From Trogon surrucura (Eukaryota; Chordata; Aves; Trogoniformes; Trogonidae), in the NCBI GenBank assembly GCA_020746105.1, contig CM036618.1, positions 116,691,308 to 116,755,307 on the forward strand: a stretch of DNA of 64,000 nt. Reading direction: 5' to 3'. A model generated the notes under the pieces. That model worked only from the letters and a program-made list of their open reading frames with translations. It searched no databases and had not been told where the DNA came from. Below are positions 1 through 14,872 of this stretch, piece by piece. How positions within the stretch are numbered: position 1 is the first letter of the stretch; every line of letters begins with the position of its first letter. Position numbers and translations under genes: made by a program.

Positions 1-2404
1 CACAAGACAAGTTGTCTTCGTACACAGTAAGTGCTGCGCTGTGCTCGTGGGCAGAAAAAGTCAGTTTTTACAAAGCTCGTGCCTTATCTCCGTGCCACTG
101 ATAAATTCTAAGTGTATTTTGTTTCATATGCAGACTCCTTTTGCATAACATCTGGGTGTAACAAGCTATTTTGGTTTTTACTGCTCTTCGCTTTGTCTCT
201 TCTTCCTTTTTACCACTGAAATTTTCAGTCTGAGTCATTGCGGTACATCAGGTAGTTTTGTAATTCACCCTTTCACAAACTTACATGCCTATGGATTTTA
301 ATCTTTTTTTGCAAAGTTGTGTTCAAACTCCCAAGGCTGCGTGCCTGCAAATTTGCTGTATGTAGGTGTGCCAGGAGCAAAGTATCAATTACTGACACAG
401 AAGGAAATTTCCAGGGTGGAGGAGGCCCCAGAGATACCCAGAGAAATATTTCTTCTGAGGTTCCTGCAAGGCTAGGAATCTGGTTAATTCAGTGGAAATC
501 CAGCAGTAGCTAGTAATAAGTGAGGAGGTCTGCTTTACTCGTGTTCGTACTCATGCTATCTATGTTCCTCTAGATTTAATCTTTATTTCTGTCATATAAA
601 AAATGTCACACATGGATAATAATTGTTACGTGTCCCAGCAGAGGAGTGGGACACAGGCAGTTGTTTCCATGTTGGGGTTGGAGATGAGGGAATGCAGAGC
701 TAGTCCATTATCATTACCAAAATCACTGTTTGCATTAAATATTTGCCAGAAGAGCTCTTATCTGTCCGTAGCTGGTTTTGTTTGTCTTCCTCCTCACAAA
801 AGTGCAGGGAACCAGAAATTCTTCACCTCGTTCTGGCTGTGGAGGAGAGATGGGTTACTCACACGTGTCGTGCTTATGAACGATGAGTCCCAATCCGAAC
901 CTTAGAAAGATGCTGTTGTGGACTGCATTTGTGTACCTTCAGAGATTTTACTTATTCTCTAGCACATTATTTCTAATAATTCCTAGATTAAGAGGAGGGA
1001 GTACAGACTGTTTTTAAAGTACTGAACTGCTTGTTAGTGTAAACTGCATCACCCTGGGGTTGTTCCATCCCCAGGGACTGAACACGATCATCACTAGGTT
1101 TGCTGAGTGCTAAGGGAAGTAACTTCCCCCCTGCTCCGAGTTGCAAGGTCTCTTCTCTTGCAGTAAGTAATATCAAGAATATCTTTTCTTTTTGCACCGG
1201 CCTCCTCTTTCTTCTGCCACACAAGGAAATCAGAATTTAAAAGGGAACGTCGGAGCTTGTCTTGTTTTAAACACCTCCAGATTTCTGGCTTGCTCTCACT
1301 GTCATTGCAGCAACGTTGCAAACAGGTACCACTGTGATCTTAAACACTGTCACACTGCCTGCATATACTTATCAAATAACTTTAATGAGGTTCTTTTTCT
1401 TGCTTTGATTCCAGAGTGATTAAACAACAGGCATATCTAATTCCCACTGCAGTGTCAATGCTATTTACCTTAGAAGAAACTAATTTTTAATGATTTGCTT
1501 GGTGCTTACCAGCGCCTTACTCCTTTGTGTACTGCTTTAGCTTCAGGAGAACAGCTTCTGACATGGGAATTTGCCCGTGTAAAAGTTCTGCTCACTGAAA
1601 TACAAATGGATCCCTACTTCTAGGAATATGTTTCAAACAAACACTGGTAAGGATCTCTTTTGGGTTTCTACTTTGAAAGTCGAAATACAAAGTGACACAA
1701 TATTGTCCTAACTTCCCTGGCCTTTAATTTAGCAAGGAAACAATTCTTAATGGTCTTGTTCTGAAGCCTGAAGTGGAATTTGCTGTAACGTGGGAAGATG
1801 CATTGCATACAGACCCCAAGACCACGGCCAGAGGCGTGAGACCAGAACTAACTCGGAACCGTATGTAGTCACTGCTGGTGGGACGAGTGGAGCGCATCGT
1901 TTTCTCCCTGTGTGGCAAAGCCTTCTGTGATTCCAGAAACATGCTGGAGTTACAGACACAACAGTATCCTTCTCCTTGCAGGGTGGGAGAGTAGTTAGTA
2001 CCATGCTTGAGCTAATACTACCCTGGAAAAATTTGCCACATGGGTTAAGATTGGAGTTATGTGTTGTACTTGAGCAGGTGTAACAAACGGCCCTGGCTGA
2101 AAGAGAGACTTTCGTCCCCTTTCCCCTTCTCTGCTCCTTTTGTCTCCCAGAAACCAATTTGTTTGCTTTACTGGGTTAATTTTTGGCCAGGTTAGTGGAC
2201 GGAAATTGGCTCACGGAAGACTCCAGTGGTTGCCAGCACTGGCATAGGGGGATTTTCTGGAAAAGGGGAGAGGACCTCTGTTTGGCTGCCTTGTGTAACT
2301 TGAGGAGGCTGTGCTAGAAACTTGCTTACGTTTACTGTCTGTCCTCAGTGAAGATGACCATTTCTCATCTTTGCCTGTTCTGCCCCTTCTTGATCTTGTC
2401 TCCC

Positions 2405-2660
2405 TCCAGTAGGACAAGAGGAAATGGGCTCAAGTTGTGCACTCGGTATTACGAAAAATTTCTTCACCAAAAGGGTTGTCAAGCCTGGGAACAGGCTGCC
2501 CAGGGAAGTGGTGGAGTCACCATTCCTGAGGGTATTTAAAAGACACGTAGATGTGGTGCTCAGGGGGGTGGTTTAATGGTGGACCTGGCATTGCCAGGTT
2601 AGTGGTTGGACTTGACGTTCTGAAAGGTCTTTTCCAACTTAAAGGATTCTAGGATTCTAT
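2405..2660 (+). repeat. CR1 LINE fragment, 3' end
   Basis: The sequence follows the 3' part of avian CR1: an aggacaagaggaaatgggct block, then gaaaaatttcttcacc, gggaacaggctgcccaggga, a gtggtggagtcaccat block, and a tail ending ggattctaggattctat. The 3' untranslated part carries tggacctggcattgccaggt. A short internal stretch between the first two blocks seems deleted. It is strongly 5' truncated, as is usual for CR1. The minus-strand fragment at about 59.29-59.51 kb shares the same diagnostic tail, so both probably belong to one subfamily. Confidence 0.93.
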
Positions 2661-5015
2661 AAAAATCACAAGTGTTCACGCTTTGAGTGGCAGCGTTTTC
2701 CTACGTCTTTTTAGTAGGTGACACTGTTGAGTTTTCTTGCTACCAGTGATAAGAAGGGGGTCAAAAGGAAGAGTGTGTTCTGAAAGGAATTTTTAGTGAG
2801 GTATTTCATTGTCTCATGTTATCTCAGTGACATTGTAATAGCCCTGCCTGTAACTGCATCATCCTTAAATAAGAGCTGAGAGTTTGCTGATTGTTACCCC
2901 TCTGTGTTGGAGGGTATCCTGTTTCATCCTGTATGGAGCAATATTACTTTGCCTTTTACACTTTTGACATCTCAGACAGCTTTTTAAACAAGATGGAAAT
3001 TGAAGATTAATGCAATTTTGTGATCAAGGTTATGCATTTATAGAAGTTGTAATAGAAATAATGGAAAAATTCTTTTATGTTTATAAAAAAAGAGGGAATT
3101 TGTTCCTGCAATGCTTTAAATGTAACCAAATCTTACCCATATTTGATCAGCTATTGCCAACAGAAATATGGCACAAGATCTGCAGTGAATGGGAAACTGC
3201 AGGTCAGGCTGAGGAGTTTCTGACCACTGAGCTCTGAGTTTCTATCTCTTATAGGTTAAGGAGCAGCAGCGACCAGGGACCTCTTCGAGAAGGACTTAAT
3301 GAACAGGGCTGGCTTACATATAAGCGCAGGACTCCGCAGTTTAGGGTTTCTGCTGGCGGGAAAGCCTGTCTTTGCCCCTGCACACACTGCCACAGCTTTG
3401 CTCTTCAGCCTTCTGTATCCTTGAAGCTGCCTTCAAAAAATCCACACATCAGTATTGTCATACTCTGTGTGTATTTGCATGGCCCCAAAAAACTGAACGA
3501 AATGCAGCCAAACCAAACAAAAATGCCCCACCCAGATAAAGGTGTTGAGGCAAGGAGCAAAACATTTGATTTTGGGACAGGGAGAGCTGCAGTTTACGGC
3601 AGTCAGTTTTTAAAGCCTTGGGTTTGTTTCTGTTCTTCACAGCATGTGGAAAGCTTTTTTTGTAGTGTTTCGGAAGAATGACTAAAAAGTAAGATTAAAT
3701 TCTTTCAGGACAGGTTCATTGTATCTGACCAGGGAGGGGGGAAGTCTTTTGTGTTTGTCTCTAAAGTGCGTTTGAAATGAAAGCTAAAGGAAAAGCAGTA
3801 AACAGTGAAGGAGACTGAGCTATTTCTGTCATTTGATATCCTGCTTTCTGTCCCATGTGCACATGCTGTAATTTATCATAGCGTTTGCACTTGCATAAGG
3901 TTAGTTCAATGCCAGGTGCCTGTAGAACATTTATAAATTAACTCTGCAAAGTGGTTTTTTTGCAGAGATGTGTAGCGGTGTGCACGTGTGCACAAAGCCT
4001 GTGAGGGAGACAAAGCCCTTTTCCCTGCCGTCTCAGCAGCTGTGCAGTTGGGCATCAGAGGAGTCTGTCTCTCCTTTCTGTCAGGGAGAGGAACATTTTC
4101 CTGCAAAATCTGGCTTTGCTCACGTTGGCTTGCTTAGTGCCTGGTGAAAGAAGTGTAGCAGGGCAGAGCACCTCACGAAGAAGAACTGGAGCAGTGTCTC
4201 CTTTATTTTCAGTGTTTAAATTTAGTACCTTTTGGCTTTCCTGTATGAAAAACGTGGGCCTGATGGCTAGAACTTAGCTTGCCTTACACTTTATTTATTC
4301 AGATGGCTGTTTGGCTTGCTCACGTGGGAAGGATCAGGTCTGCTATTGTTTTCTGGACACTGAATTGCAGTCCTTGTCATAGTGCCTGAGTATAAAGTCA
4401 CGTCTCCCAAGAAGGACGTTTTTGTTTGGTGAAGTGCAGAAGGCCGAAGCCTCGTGAGCACCTGTCTGATCAGCTGGGCAGCAGTTGCAGACACGGGCTG
4501 TCGAGGCTTTGCCCTCTGGACTGAAGTGGTATCTGATGGGGGCCATTTGCAGCCACTTCCTGCAGACTTAACTATCAAGATGCTGATACCTGTTATGGTT
4601 TTCAAATGGACTGTTGAAAAAGGTTTCCAGGCAGGGTGTGCTTTCCCAGGGAGAGGACTTCTTTTTACCAAGGTGCTGTGCGCCATACTGTCACACCAGA
4701 GCGCTGTGCGTGTGTCACGGTTGCCGCCCATGACATCCTCGTGTCAGGGTGCCATGTGGTTCCTCAACCGTGGTATATCTAGATCACCTGAAAAACTTGA
4801 GGGACGTTTGCTGAGCTGAAGCTGCGCTCAGAGCATGAACCAGCCCTGTGCCGCGTGCTGGAGTCAGGGCTTCAGGCGTATTCCCACCTTCGTCTGCTGA
4901 GGAGGAAGCCTGCTGTTCAGATAAAAAGAGTTGCGTTGGACTTTGTTTTTCTGGACAACACACGTTAACTGTGTAGTGGGACTTTTGTTGGCAATTTTGT
5001 GTTTGCTTTTCCCTC

Positions 5016-5515
5016 ATAGAATCAGAATGGTTTCACTTGGAAGGAACCTTAAAGATCTTCCAACCCCACTGCCGTGCGCAGGGACACCTCCCACTCGACC
5101 GGGTTGCTCAAAGCCCTGTCCAGCCTGGCCTTGGGCACTGCCAGGGAGGGGCTGCCCCAGTGTCTGTGGGCAACCTGCGCCAGTGTCTCACGAACCTGAC
5201 AGAAAAGCATTTCCCTCCAATATCTAATGGAAATCTAGATTAGGTATTTCTCTTGAAGTATCTTTCCATTTGAAACCTATCACTACGCTCCCTGATAAAG
5301 AGTCTCTCCCCTTCTTCCCTGCAGCCCCTTCAGGTACTGGGAGGCTTCTGTAGGTCTCCCCAGAGCCTTCTCTTCTCCAGGCTGAGCAGACCCAACCTCT
5401 CAGCCTGTCCTCACAGGGGAGGTGCTCCAGCTTCCTGATCACCTTCATGGCCCTCCTCTAGACTTGCTCCAAAAGGTCCGTGTCCTGATTTTGGGTGAGA
5501 TGCCCAGGACTGACA
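5016..5515 (-). repeat. CR1 LINE fragment, 3' half
   Basis: Read on the minus strand this is a CR1 3' segment. On the plus strand it starts with the complement of the CR1 tail (catagaatcagaatggtttc, then ggaaggaaccttaaagatc) and continues through ttgggcactgccagggaggg and gcctgtcctcacagg to about gatgcccaggactgac. The middle (about 5190-5300) is more diverged. The upstream part corresponds to the last section of the reverse-transcriptase ORF (leader leu-phe-ser-leu-glu-lys region) but is broken. The 5' edge is approximate. Confidence 0.93.
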
Positions 5516-8500
5516 ATGAAACTACCTCCGTAGAAAAACCACCTATACAACAAAAGTATTTGCAACATATTTGGTGTGAATAAACCATCGAGGTTGATTA
5601 CCAGGAAATATCCTGGTAGTGGAAGAGAGAATTTTTGAAACATGAAACTTAAAGTAAACGTTTAACAACACGTGGGAGAGAAGCCGATTGTTCAAGCGTG
5701 GGTGTTTTAATGGAAAGCCTCATTGAAGGTCACTGTCTGTCTTTCTTTCCCTGTGTTGATTCTGTAGTTTTCAGTCATCCATTACTTAAAACCTTTTCAG
5801 GTTGGGTTTTGTTCTGGAGCATATTTGGGATACTCAGTGTCGGGCTTTGGGGGCAATATTTGTAATCCTCTGCTTTGAGGAGAGGGTCAACAACCAATAT
5901 TCCAGGACCAGGAGCTCGGGTTAACTTGTGGAATTGTTGACTATAATTTATCCTACACTTTCAGATACTTGCAGAGCTAATTATCCATTTTCTGGCTTTC
6001 ATTTCTGACACCGGATAGCTCATGTTGCTGCACTCCTTTGAGCTGGAACTCTGTTAGGAGCCTGTAGGTTTGATAGTTTCGAGGGAAAAAAAAATATGTT
6101 ATTTTTGTTTCTAATTCCTTTGACAGGCATAACATGTGGAGGCTAAGGAGGGGGAGAACCATGCTTTTTAAACTGGATAATTTGTTTTGGCCAAAACTCT
6201 CTTAAGGGCAAGCTATTTTTAGAGCTTTATCTGCAACACGAGTTAACTGAGGTGTTTTGAAGCTCACTCCAACAGGAACAGGGATTGTTTTACCGGGAAA
6301 TGTGAACAGCTTTGTTCTGTAACTTAAAATCTGTGTTTAGTTACTCTGTCAGTGTTTTTGTGGGTCAGAGTTGTGAGAAGATTCAGGACACAGATAGCAA
6401 GGGAAGCTGCTAAAACAAGTGTACCCAGGGAGCAAAATTGAAAGGGCTACTGTGTATTGTGCCTTTTTTGACATTGATTGCCCAGAATAACTTTGCTTTT
6501 CCTGTTACAGAATATTGATTGTTTTACAGAATATGATACTAATGATACAACAGCTCATCTGTGCTTAAGAGAATAAACCAGATAAACCCAACCCAGGTGC
6601 AACATCAACTTCGATTAAATGTAGTAAAACTTTCATTAGCAGATTCCATAGACCTCCATTTCTTAAATTTTTTGGAACAAACATCTTAATAGACATCAAT
6701 AAACAGCTATGGAAAAGAAGCTTTCTGGTGATTCTAAGCTAATTTCTTATGTGCAGAATGATGAAATAATTGGCCAGGATCAGGAAGGGCCCAAGCCAGC
6801 CGGTTGATGGCCCAAGTACTCTCATCAAATGAAATCAGGGGTTTCTCTTCTCTCTCAATGTGCACTTTTTAACCCACGCGCTTAGATTCCCAGGTCACAT
6901 TGCATGGGTGAGTTTACTGCCAGCCCCTGGAAAGTGAGCACGTCGAGTGCTGTATTGATTTGAGATGCTGAGTGCCGCCTTCTGTCACTCTAACCCATTG
7001 GATGTTCCAGGATGTGCAAATAATACGTGTGGGGTTTTTCCCAAGAAAAAAATATTGACAGTTACTTCAAGACTTAAGAAAAACAAGTTTTTGTAGCTTA
7101 AAAAAAGCAATTGTTGCTAATTAAACCTTCAAATGAGGATAAAGTGCATCAGAGCAAAGCACTTTCGCATCAGCCTAGGGCATTTTGGTGGCACTTCTTT
7201 ACTTCTTTGCTGAGAATATTCACGCCTTCAGTTAATCAAGGTTGCCAGATGTAATAGCAGTAGCTTGTAGTCTCAGGTTTGGGTTGTGTTTTCTGCCTTT
7301 TAATGGATGTGGAAAAGAGCACTTAAATTAGAGCTCTGATTTCAGAAGCAGACTTTGTAAAAACTGAAAAACAGGAGAAATCCCTTAGTTGGGCCAGATG
7401 CTTTCCTCACAAGTACTTGATTGATTCATGCATGCACCAATAGGCATCACTTTTGTTTTAAAAAAGTGAAATATAGGTCAAAAGGACTTAAAATTCCTTC
7501 AAGCTCCTGGAACAACGTCTGGACCCGCAGACAGGAGCCGGTGCCATTGATTTTAGTTCTGATTATTGCTTCTTGTGGTCATTAGTGATCAGCCCTTTCC
7601 CAGTGCAGGGAGCTTCAAAGAGCTTCAAAAGCCATCTGCTCTTTTCTTGATTTGGGTGGGCAGAGGGGGGGATTGCTTGTTGTGGAGACGTCATTTTCTA
7701 AGGCAGCAGGTCTCAAATGCAGTTTTTGTTCTGTAGATTCAAGGATCTGAAAGATTCCCTGGCCATAATCTTGGGTCTTTAACATCCTTTCATCTACCTC
7801 CAAGTTTTGAAGTTACAAAATCTATCTTGCAGCTCTGACAATTCATCCCGGCTTGAATTTGGCTGTTAGCTGCCGTTGCTAGCTTGTACTGATCCGTTGC
7901 CAAGCCATGACTTAAAAACAAGTCGTTGTCACCTGGCAGATGGAATTGATTTGTGAGGTTCTTCTCTGCTTCTTTAAAATTCTTCTTTTTCAGTGTAAAT
8001 CATTCTGCATTTTTAGATACCATCATTAATGGATGGTAAATATGCCTAAAATTAATGTAAAGCTCACCGTGAGGGATAAAAAACAAGTGTAACCCAAACA
8101 TTTATGCAAACTAATTCATCACCAATATAAACATTCTTATTCATAACAAGCATCCTCTTGCTTATGCAACAGGTTTGCAGTCTTATACAAACTGTTCTCA
8201 CACTGAATGTGTTATGACTTTGTATAATATGAGTCTGATGCTATGTCTACAATTTTTAAAGCTCGTGGATAATCTGTGAGCAAAACACTGAAGGCATTAG
8301 AGATTAAATGGCAGACTAATGACTGCTGGTGGATTATTGAATTTCTGGGTTTGACACTCTGAAGGTGACTACCTTGTGAACTTGTGTGTCTGTTTCAAAG
8401 AGCCGGACCAGCTCAGGCGTTAAAGCAAAAGCTTTGCTTGAACTTCTTTGCTGCAATGGGATTCACGTTATTACATTAGGGATCTTTATTTTCTTGTGCA

Positions 8501-11500
8501 GTCCATACAGATAGTGCAGAACAGGCACGTGGCAGGGCAATTTTCGTAACTTTCTGGGTTAAGCAGGAGGAAACTTCTGATGAAGTATCTCCAGCAGAGT
8601 GGTTCAGTGCTGTGGCTCTGCCGTCGTGCAGTGGGAGGGGCCGCTTCCTGATAGCCCTTTCTCAGAAAAGGCTGTCAAGAAGGAGTTCTCCACTCCCCGG
8701 CCAGGAATGGTGTTTTGTCACCCGAGGAAAGCTCCTGAAAGGTCTGATCATGTTTCTGGCTTCTTCTCACACATGACTTTTGAAAACAAGTACTTTAACT
8801 CATTAACAAGCCTTCAAAATCATGCTAAGGTATTGAAGAATATTTTTGAGATAGGAGACTTTGTTTAATGGCTGCTTCAAGTTATGCTTTTCCTTATTCT
8901 GCTTTTTCGCCTTAAGTTGTATTGTGCTTCATGGAAATTAAGTCTCAGATGGCTCATTTAGGTGACCCGTCATATCTGCTTGCTCACTGAAAGAAGAAGA
9001 AAATACATGCTAATTTTGCTTTCTTCAGCCAGAAGTCATTTATGTGTGTTAGAGCCCCTGCTGTTAGTGATGTAAAAGAAGTAGTAAAGGTTTTGCAGGG
9101 ACATTCTTCCCTCCCAACAAGAACCATTCCTGTATTTACTTCAGAGGGTGCTGCCCTGCTTGTGTCACCTGTGAAAACATCAAATGAAAGGCAGCAAAAA
9201 GACATGAAAAAAATTATTCTGTAGCCCGGTTTGGTAAGCTGGAAAGTTGCGGTAGTGGACTTATGTACTGACTTGCAAATTGTCTCCCCAAAAATGAAAC
9301 CGCACCATCCTTCACTTCCTGTGGACTGCTACACTTGTTAGCTCCGAGGGTAGATGGGTTCTCCCTGCTTTGACCTTTACACTTTCTTTCCCTAACAACC
9401 TTTGCCCTTCTGTTGTTATCTTTTTGCTACACCTGTTTCTCCTTCCCTCTTCATGCAAAAGCACATTAATCTTTAACATTTGTAAATCGGGCTGAAAAAG
9501 TGCCTTTTCAAAGCTGCTTTTAGCTGAGGTATAAATACTAACCAGCAGGTCCACCAGTAGCTGTAGCGCCACTTTTTAAATACTGCTGCTGTTAAATGCC
9601 TTGGGTTTGCATATGGGAGGTACTAGTCTGCTGTTAAGCGCTCCTCGGTGCTCAATCCACGGATAACGGACCCAGAAAAGGAACAGCGGTATTAGGGACA
9701 GAAGTGGTGATTCTCAAAATGAGTATAGCACACGCTGGCATTGAACACCCTTCCATTTAATATAGTCCTGGGATGGTGTCTGGAGCATGAGATCATCGTT
9801 CTGGAGTTGTGGAGCCCAGAATATTTTGCCTGGAGGTACTGGACCCTCTGGAAGCATTGCACGTGGGTGGCTCCATAGTAAAACTATGAAATGAGTTTTC
9901 CTCGTTACCTCTCCTTCATCTCTTGAAAGTGGTTTAAGGATTCTGGGATGAAACTCACTGCGTTAGACATGTTGAAAACTTGTAAGAAATGATCTCTGCT
10001 TACCACGCTGCTAAGGGAAAGCAACAAGGGAAGGTTAAGAGGAAGAAACAATTTTTTTTTAAAAAAAACAAGTGCCTTTTTTTTACATCAGTTTCTATTT
10101 GCGCTCCGTTTGCTGTGATTATATAGTCATCCTGGTAGAAGTAAACATTATTTTGCCATTTGAAAGTAAAGATGCTTTAAATGTGTATCAAAGACTGTCC
10201 CAGGGAAGGGGTACTGTAATCAAAGCAGCAAGTGATGGTCTTCTCTGTTTCTGCAAAGATGGAGAGGTATGAGTCAGAAAAGCTAAAATCGAGAAGCTTG
10301 TAATACTGAAGACATAAGATAGACCGGAGAGGGTATTCCGCTGATGTGAAAAAAGAGGAAGATGCATTAGATTTAGTGTTAGATTTAATCCTTGTTCAGC
10401 TGCTTACTTATGCCCTCATTATGGGATATTCCGGACTGCAAATCAAAGTGCAACATTTAAGCCAACAGGAAGAACAACAAGCAGCTCTTCTCGGGCCTCA
10501 TTACACATTTATAACATTTCTGTGCTTTCACCAGTGGCATCAGAGCCTTTGCTCGCCACTGGAAAATGTCGGCAGTCCCAACCACGGGGTCAAGAAGTGA
10601 TCAAAGGGGATGTTTCAGATAGAAATCAAATGTAACACATTAAAATTATTGGGTGAGGGAGGTACTGATGAGATTTTTTCTTCTGAAGAAGAGATGAGAA
10701 ACTCAGCTTTGTAGAGGCTTTGGTTTTTTTCCACTGAGAAAATGGTGCTTCGTGCTGTCAGTGAGGAGTCCCAAAAGGCCTGCTCTGAATCGCGGAGACG
10801 AGCTCTGTCAGAGAGAGTCTATGGCAGGAGGAAAAAGTAGATCACAGACTATGCACAGAAAGTTGTAAAACTGAAAGGTACCTTTGGGGAGAAATATCGC
10901 CTGGATGCCATAGTCCAGATTCCCCAACTCTTGTTTGAGGGATAAACTGAATTTTTCAGACCGAGGTGAGCAAATGTGCTGGTTGGGTGCCCTGGTTTGG
11001 AGCTGTCGGCCGCTGGCACGTGGCTGTGCCTGCAGTGAGACGTCACCGCCCAGTGTCCCTCAGGCCAGCGAGGGCACAGGAAGGGTGATGTAACTGAAAC
11101 TCCAAACATATGGTGGGCCTGGGGTTTTGGGGTTATTTTTTTTCCCGAAAAAACAACAGCTCTGTTTTGCCCTTTGTAGCTGAAATCTAAGAGGACAGTG
11201 ATTAGAGCTTTTACCTAAGATGAAAAATAAGTAAAGCTGCTTTTCTGGCCATTTTATCTAATAGCAATAAATCTCATTTAGCAGAGTGCATCTGTTCTTA
11301 TGGACGTGGCTATTTTGAGACTAAAGAACTTCAGATGGTGCTACTGGCACTTTAGATCCAGGTACCAGGGTCTTCTTGCAACTACAGTAGTTATATTTTG
11401 TGGAGTGAAACTGTGGAGATTAGAACATCAACTGCTGGCTCCTCATTATAGTCAGATAAATGGGTTATAGCTGGGGAAAAATTTGGTAATTCATTTTTTA

Positions 11501-13566
11501 CTGAAAAAATTGGCTTCTGTTCTGCTCTGTGTCTGGTAATACACTATCTTCTAAACATATTGTCTTGAAAAGTCTAATCCCAGTTTTAAACGCTACATTT
11601 TTTTTTTTAATTTGAACTTTCTGCCTTGGTTTTTCAGCATGAGTATTCCTCTCAAGCTACTTTTTGTAAATGCTCAAAACTCTTCGTTAGAAATAAAAAG
11701 TATGTAGCTTGGAGTTTAATACAGGCAGATCAGTAAGTAAGAGTAAGTTCTTAATGCTTCCCCATCTGGAGCTCCAGAAAGGGGATCTATAGTGCTATTG
11801 TTCCTTACTGATGAAATTGTCGCTCGTTATTATACCCATTACAAAGGGGCACAGGGATGGTCCGGACGGCCTTTATTGTCTTCATTCTGTTCATGAATGA
11901 TTCAAAGAACAGTATCCAGTTCCTGGAAGCTCTAGGACATTGTTTTTCATTTTGAGTAATTGTTTTCTTGAAGTAATGAGCAGTGATGACTTTAGAAAGC
12001 AGTCTTCTGGCGCCCAGATCATTAATGACTCATCGTATCTTTAGTAATAGTTGAAAATATACTTCACCACAATTTTAAAAAGTACTGGTCGTTTTGCTCA
12101 CAAAGGATATATATAACGTATGGTAGAAATATGTGGAGATGTTGTGTTTGCTTATTATTTCCTATTCATGGCCGTTTGGAGACACAGAATCCGAGCCAAC
12201 TGAAAAGTAGCAAGAAGAAAGGAGTTGTACTGGAGGACTGGTCCAGACGGAAAATATTATCTGGTGTGGTTTTCTGACATGAGCAATGACCTTCACGCTG
12301 TTCCATGGTTTTTGAGGTTCATCGGGAAGCACTAAAATTAGTCCCCTGTTCACAAAGACTGACTTTCTTGGAGATTTCGCTGTATGCATTTTTCAAGAGC
12401 AGTGCTGGAGGACAGTGGAGGGAGAAGAGCACATTACGCACCCAAGGTACCATGTGGAAGAGAAGTTTACAGCAAGAGAAATCCCCCCTCGCGTGTCTCA
12501 AGTGATGCACAGGCAGGTCCATTCTCATCCCTACATGTTTTTTATCCTGAGGGGAAGTCATGTAGGGCCTCACACTGTCTGAACTTCAAATGCACCCGTG
12601 AAGTTTCTGCTAAGGATTGACCATTGAGTCTTTCCAGTCCAGGGTGTGGCTAAACTCTCCCAGGCCCAGCGGGGCACTGGCTGCCACCAGTGAACATCTT
12701 CAGGCTCTTAGCTCCTCATCCAAAATGTGCTTTCCCAGGTGCCAGTTAAACTTTTAGTCAAGACCTTCCCCCAGTGTTGGCCGCCATATTTGTACTTGCC
12801 AGTGCCCGTGACGTGACAGAGGCCAGTGGTAAGAGACTGGCTCTGATCATCGGCCCCTTTTGGAGAAAGCTACGGATAGCACGCGCAAAAGCTAGTCAGA
12901 GATCGCACAGGCAGCAGAGTTCAGGGCAGAGTGGTTATGTGAGGGGAGCAGGACAGCTGCTTATTTTCACCAGGGGGATTGACTGGAAGGAATCTTGAAA
13001 GCAGAGGCAAAAAAACCATTGTCCCGGTGTTTAATTCCTTGTCACATCTTGCCGAGCAAAGCTTGGTGCCTGTAGGTGTACGTTTGTGGGTGCATATATA
13101 CCAAGTGTGTATATGCATGGACACAGGTTTCTTGATCTCTGTCAGCTTTCACTCCTAAGTGAACAGAAAATACAGACTACCCGTCTGAGCCAAACAGAGG
13201 TGGTGAACCGTGACGGACTAGGATGCATTGAGGACGGTCTAAGAATTCAGTGTCCGATGTGCTTGGGTGAAATGCAGCGTAGGGGTGCTTGTCATTGCAC
13301 AGAACTGCAGGCATCTCTCAAATTTGCCTAGTTGCAACCACAATAGTGTCCAAGTTTCCTGTAAGGTAAAAAAGTTGGATGGGACTGCCTGATGTTACAA
13401 GGAGAATTATAAAAATTAGGGATACGCTATCCCCAGTTCAGTGGAGGAAAACTCTTCTTGGTGGAGGGAAGAACTGTTAAGCAAAGTTTTGCCAGCTGTT
13501 GCAGACACTTGGCTATTAGTCCTCCTGAAGAGTTCACCTACCTCTGAACCTTTTATTGAGTTTGGT

Positions 13567-13624
13567 GATGTTGGGTTTTTTTTAACGATGTGGGGTTTTA
13601 ATGATGAGGGTTTTTTTTAATGAT
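13567..13624. repeat. Degenerate 16-20 bp tandem repeat, about three copies
   Basis: Three adjacent units share the form gatg-(t/a)-ggg-T-run-aa: gatgttgggttttttttaac, gatgtggggttttaat and gatgagggttttttttaat. Differences are mainly in the length of the T run. It is a small minisatellite-like expansion inside the COMMD1 intron with no visible function. Confidence 0.7.
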
Positions 13625-14831
13625 ATCCAAAACTGCTGTATCAGACTTTCCTCAGATCTGATGAGATAATATATGAAGAAATATAGAAAATGTATTTCTG
13701 TATATCAAGACAGCCAAGCCAGTATACGCACCTTCAAAGACAACCATCGAACGGTTTGTTCAGCCTTCCTTCCCTCCATCATTTGCAGTAAGCTATGAAG
13801 TCACGTTGAGAAGAACAGTGTAGTAAGAAAAACTCACTGAGGTTAAAAAAGAAAAAGCCAGGTCTAATGTTGTCTGTACTTATTTTACTGTTTGAAATTC
13901 AGCAGTGGCCTGAAATCTGCATCAAACCCTTTGCAGTAGCACAGAATTAAACAGCACATTAAAAGGTTTCTTCTGGAAACTATCTCTGGGATGTTTGTGG
14001 GTTTTTTTTCTGAATGTGTGTGTTGTTCTGTTTTTATAACACACCAAAGATGTATTTGATTTCTTTGTGTGACTGACTGGCTTTGTCAAAAGTTGTAGTG
14101 GAAGGTACTTTTTTGGAAGCTACTCTTTTGTTGTTACTTTTTTTTGAGCAGTGTCTGTTCATGGTGCTCGGTGTCCTCCCCTGTTCTGCTGCCACAATAA
14201 CAAAAAACCCAAACAAAAACCTATCACTGCCTCCACAGTGGTTTGAAATGAGAAGCTGAGGTCAAGGTAAAGTATTTTATCAGCGTTTAACTATAGCCCT
14301 TTGTTAAATGGATGCATATAGAAGTAGCACAAACACGTGAGATGGTAATGCCGAGTTCTCATCAAGAACTTGTTTATTGGAGAATCAGTTGAGGGAGACC
14401 AAAATTGCCATCTTCATGTCTCATTTATTTTAGGAGCTCATTATAGTACAAACACCTTTTTCATAACCTGGGCTGATATTGTAGAAAATACCACTCTAGT
14501 AAAATCTACTTGTATGCAAGTTGTTCTTAAAACTGGTAATGAGGCCTCTGGGGACAATGGCTGTTCCAAATGTAAAGCTACTTTCCAGCATACTTTATCT
14601 CACAAAAGTCCTTTATCCAAGAAAGTTAATGCACATTTTATAATGTCCAGCAGTACATTACTGTGTCTGCAGTAAAGCAGAATGAATGCAATAAACCCAG
14701 CATGCCACCGTGTCCAGTTACCTTACAACTTTTTAGCTATTTATCAAGCCTGGTTTTCAGCTAACGAGCAAATTTAGTCCTCCTGAAAACGCAACGCCGC
14801 TTTTGGCTTTGCGACAAGCATAATGCAGGGA

Positions 14832-14872
14832 AGCTTCTGCCAGCTTTCAGTGCACAGCTTCTGCCAGTGCAC
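14832..14872. repeat. Short imperfect tandem duplication
   Basis: The block agcttctgccagctttcagt plus gcac is followed at once by agcttctgccagtgcac, a second copy lacking seven internal bases. It lies in the COMMD1 intron in unique sequence and looks like a local replication-slippage duplication. Confidence 0.7.
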
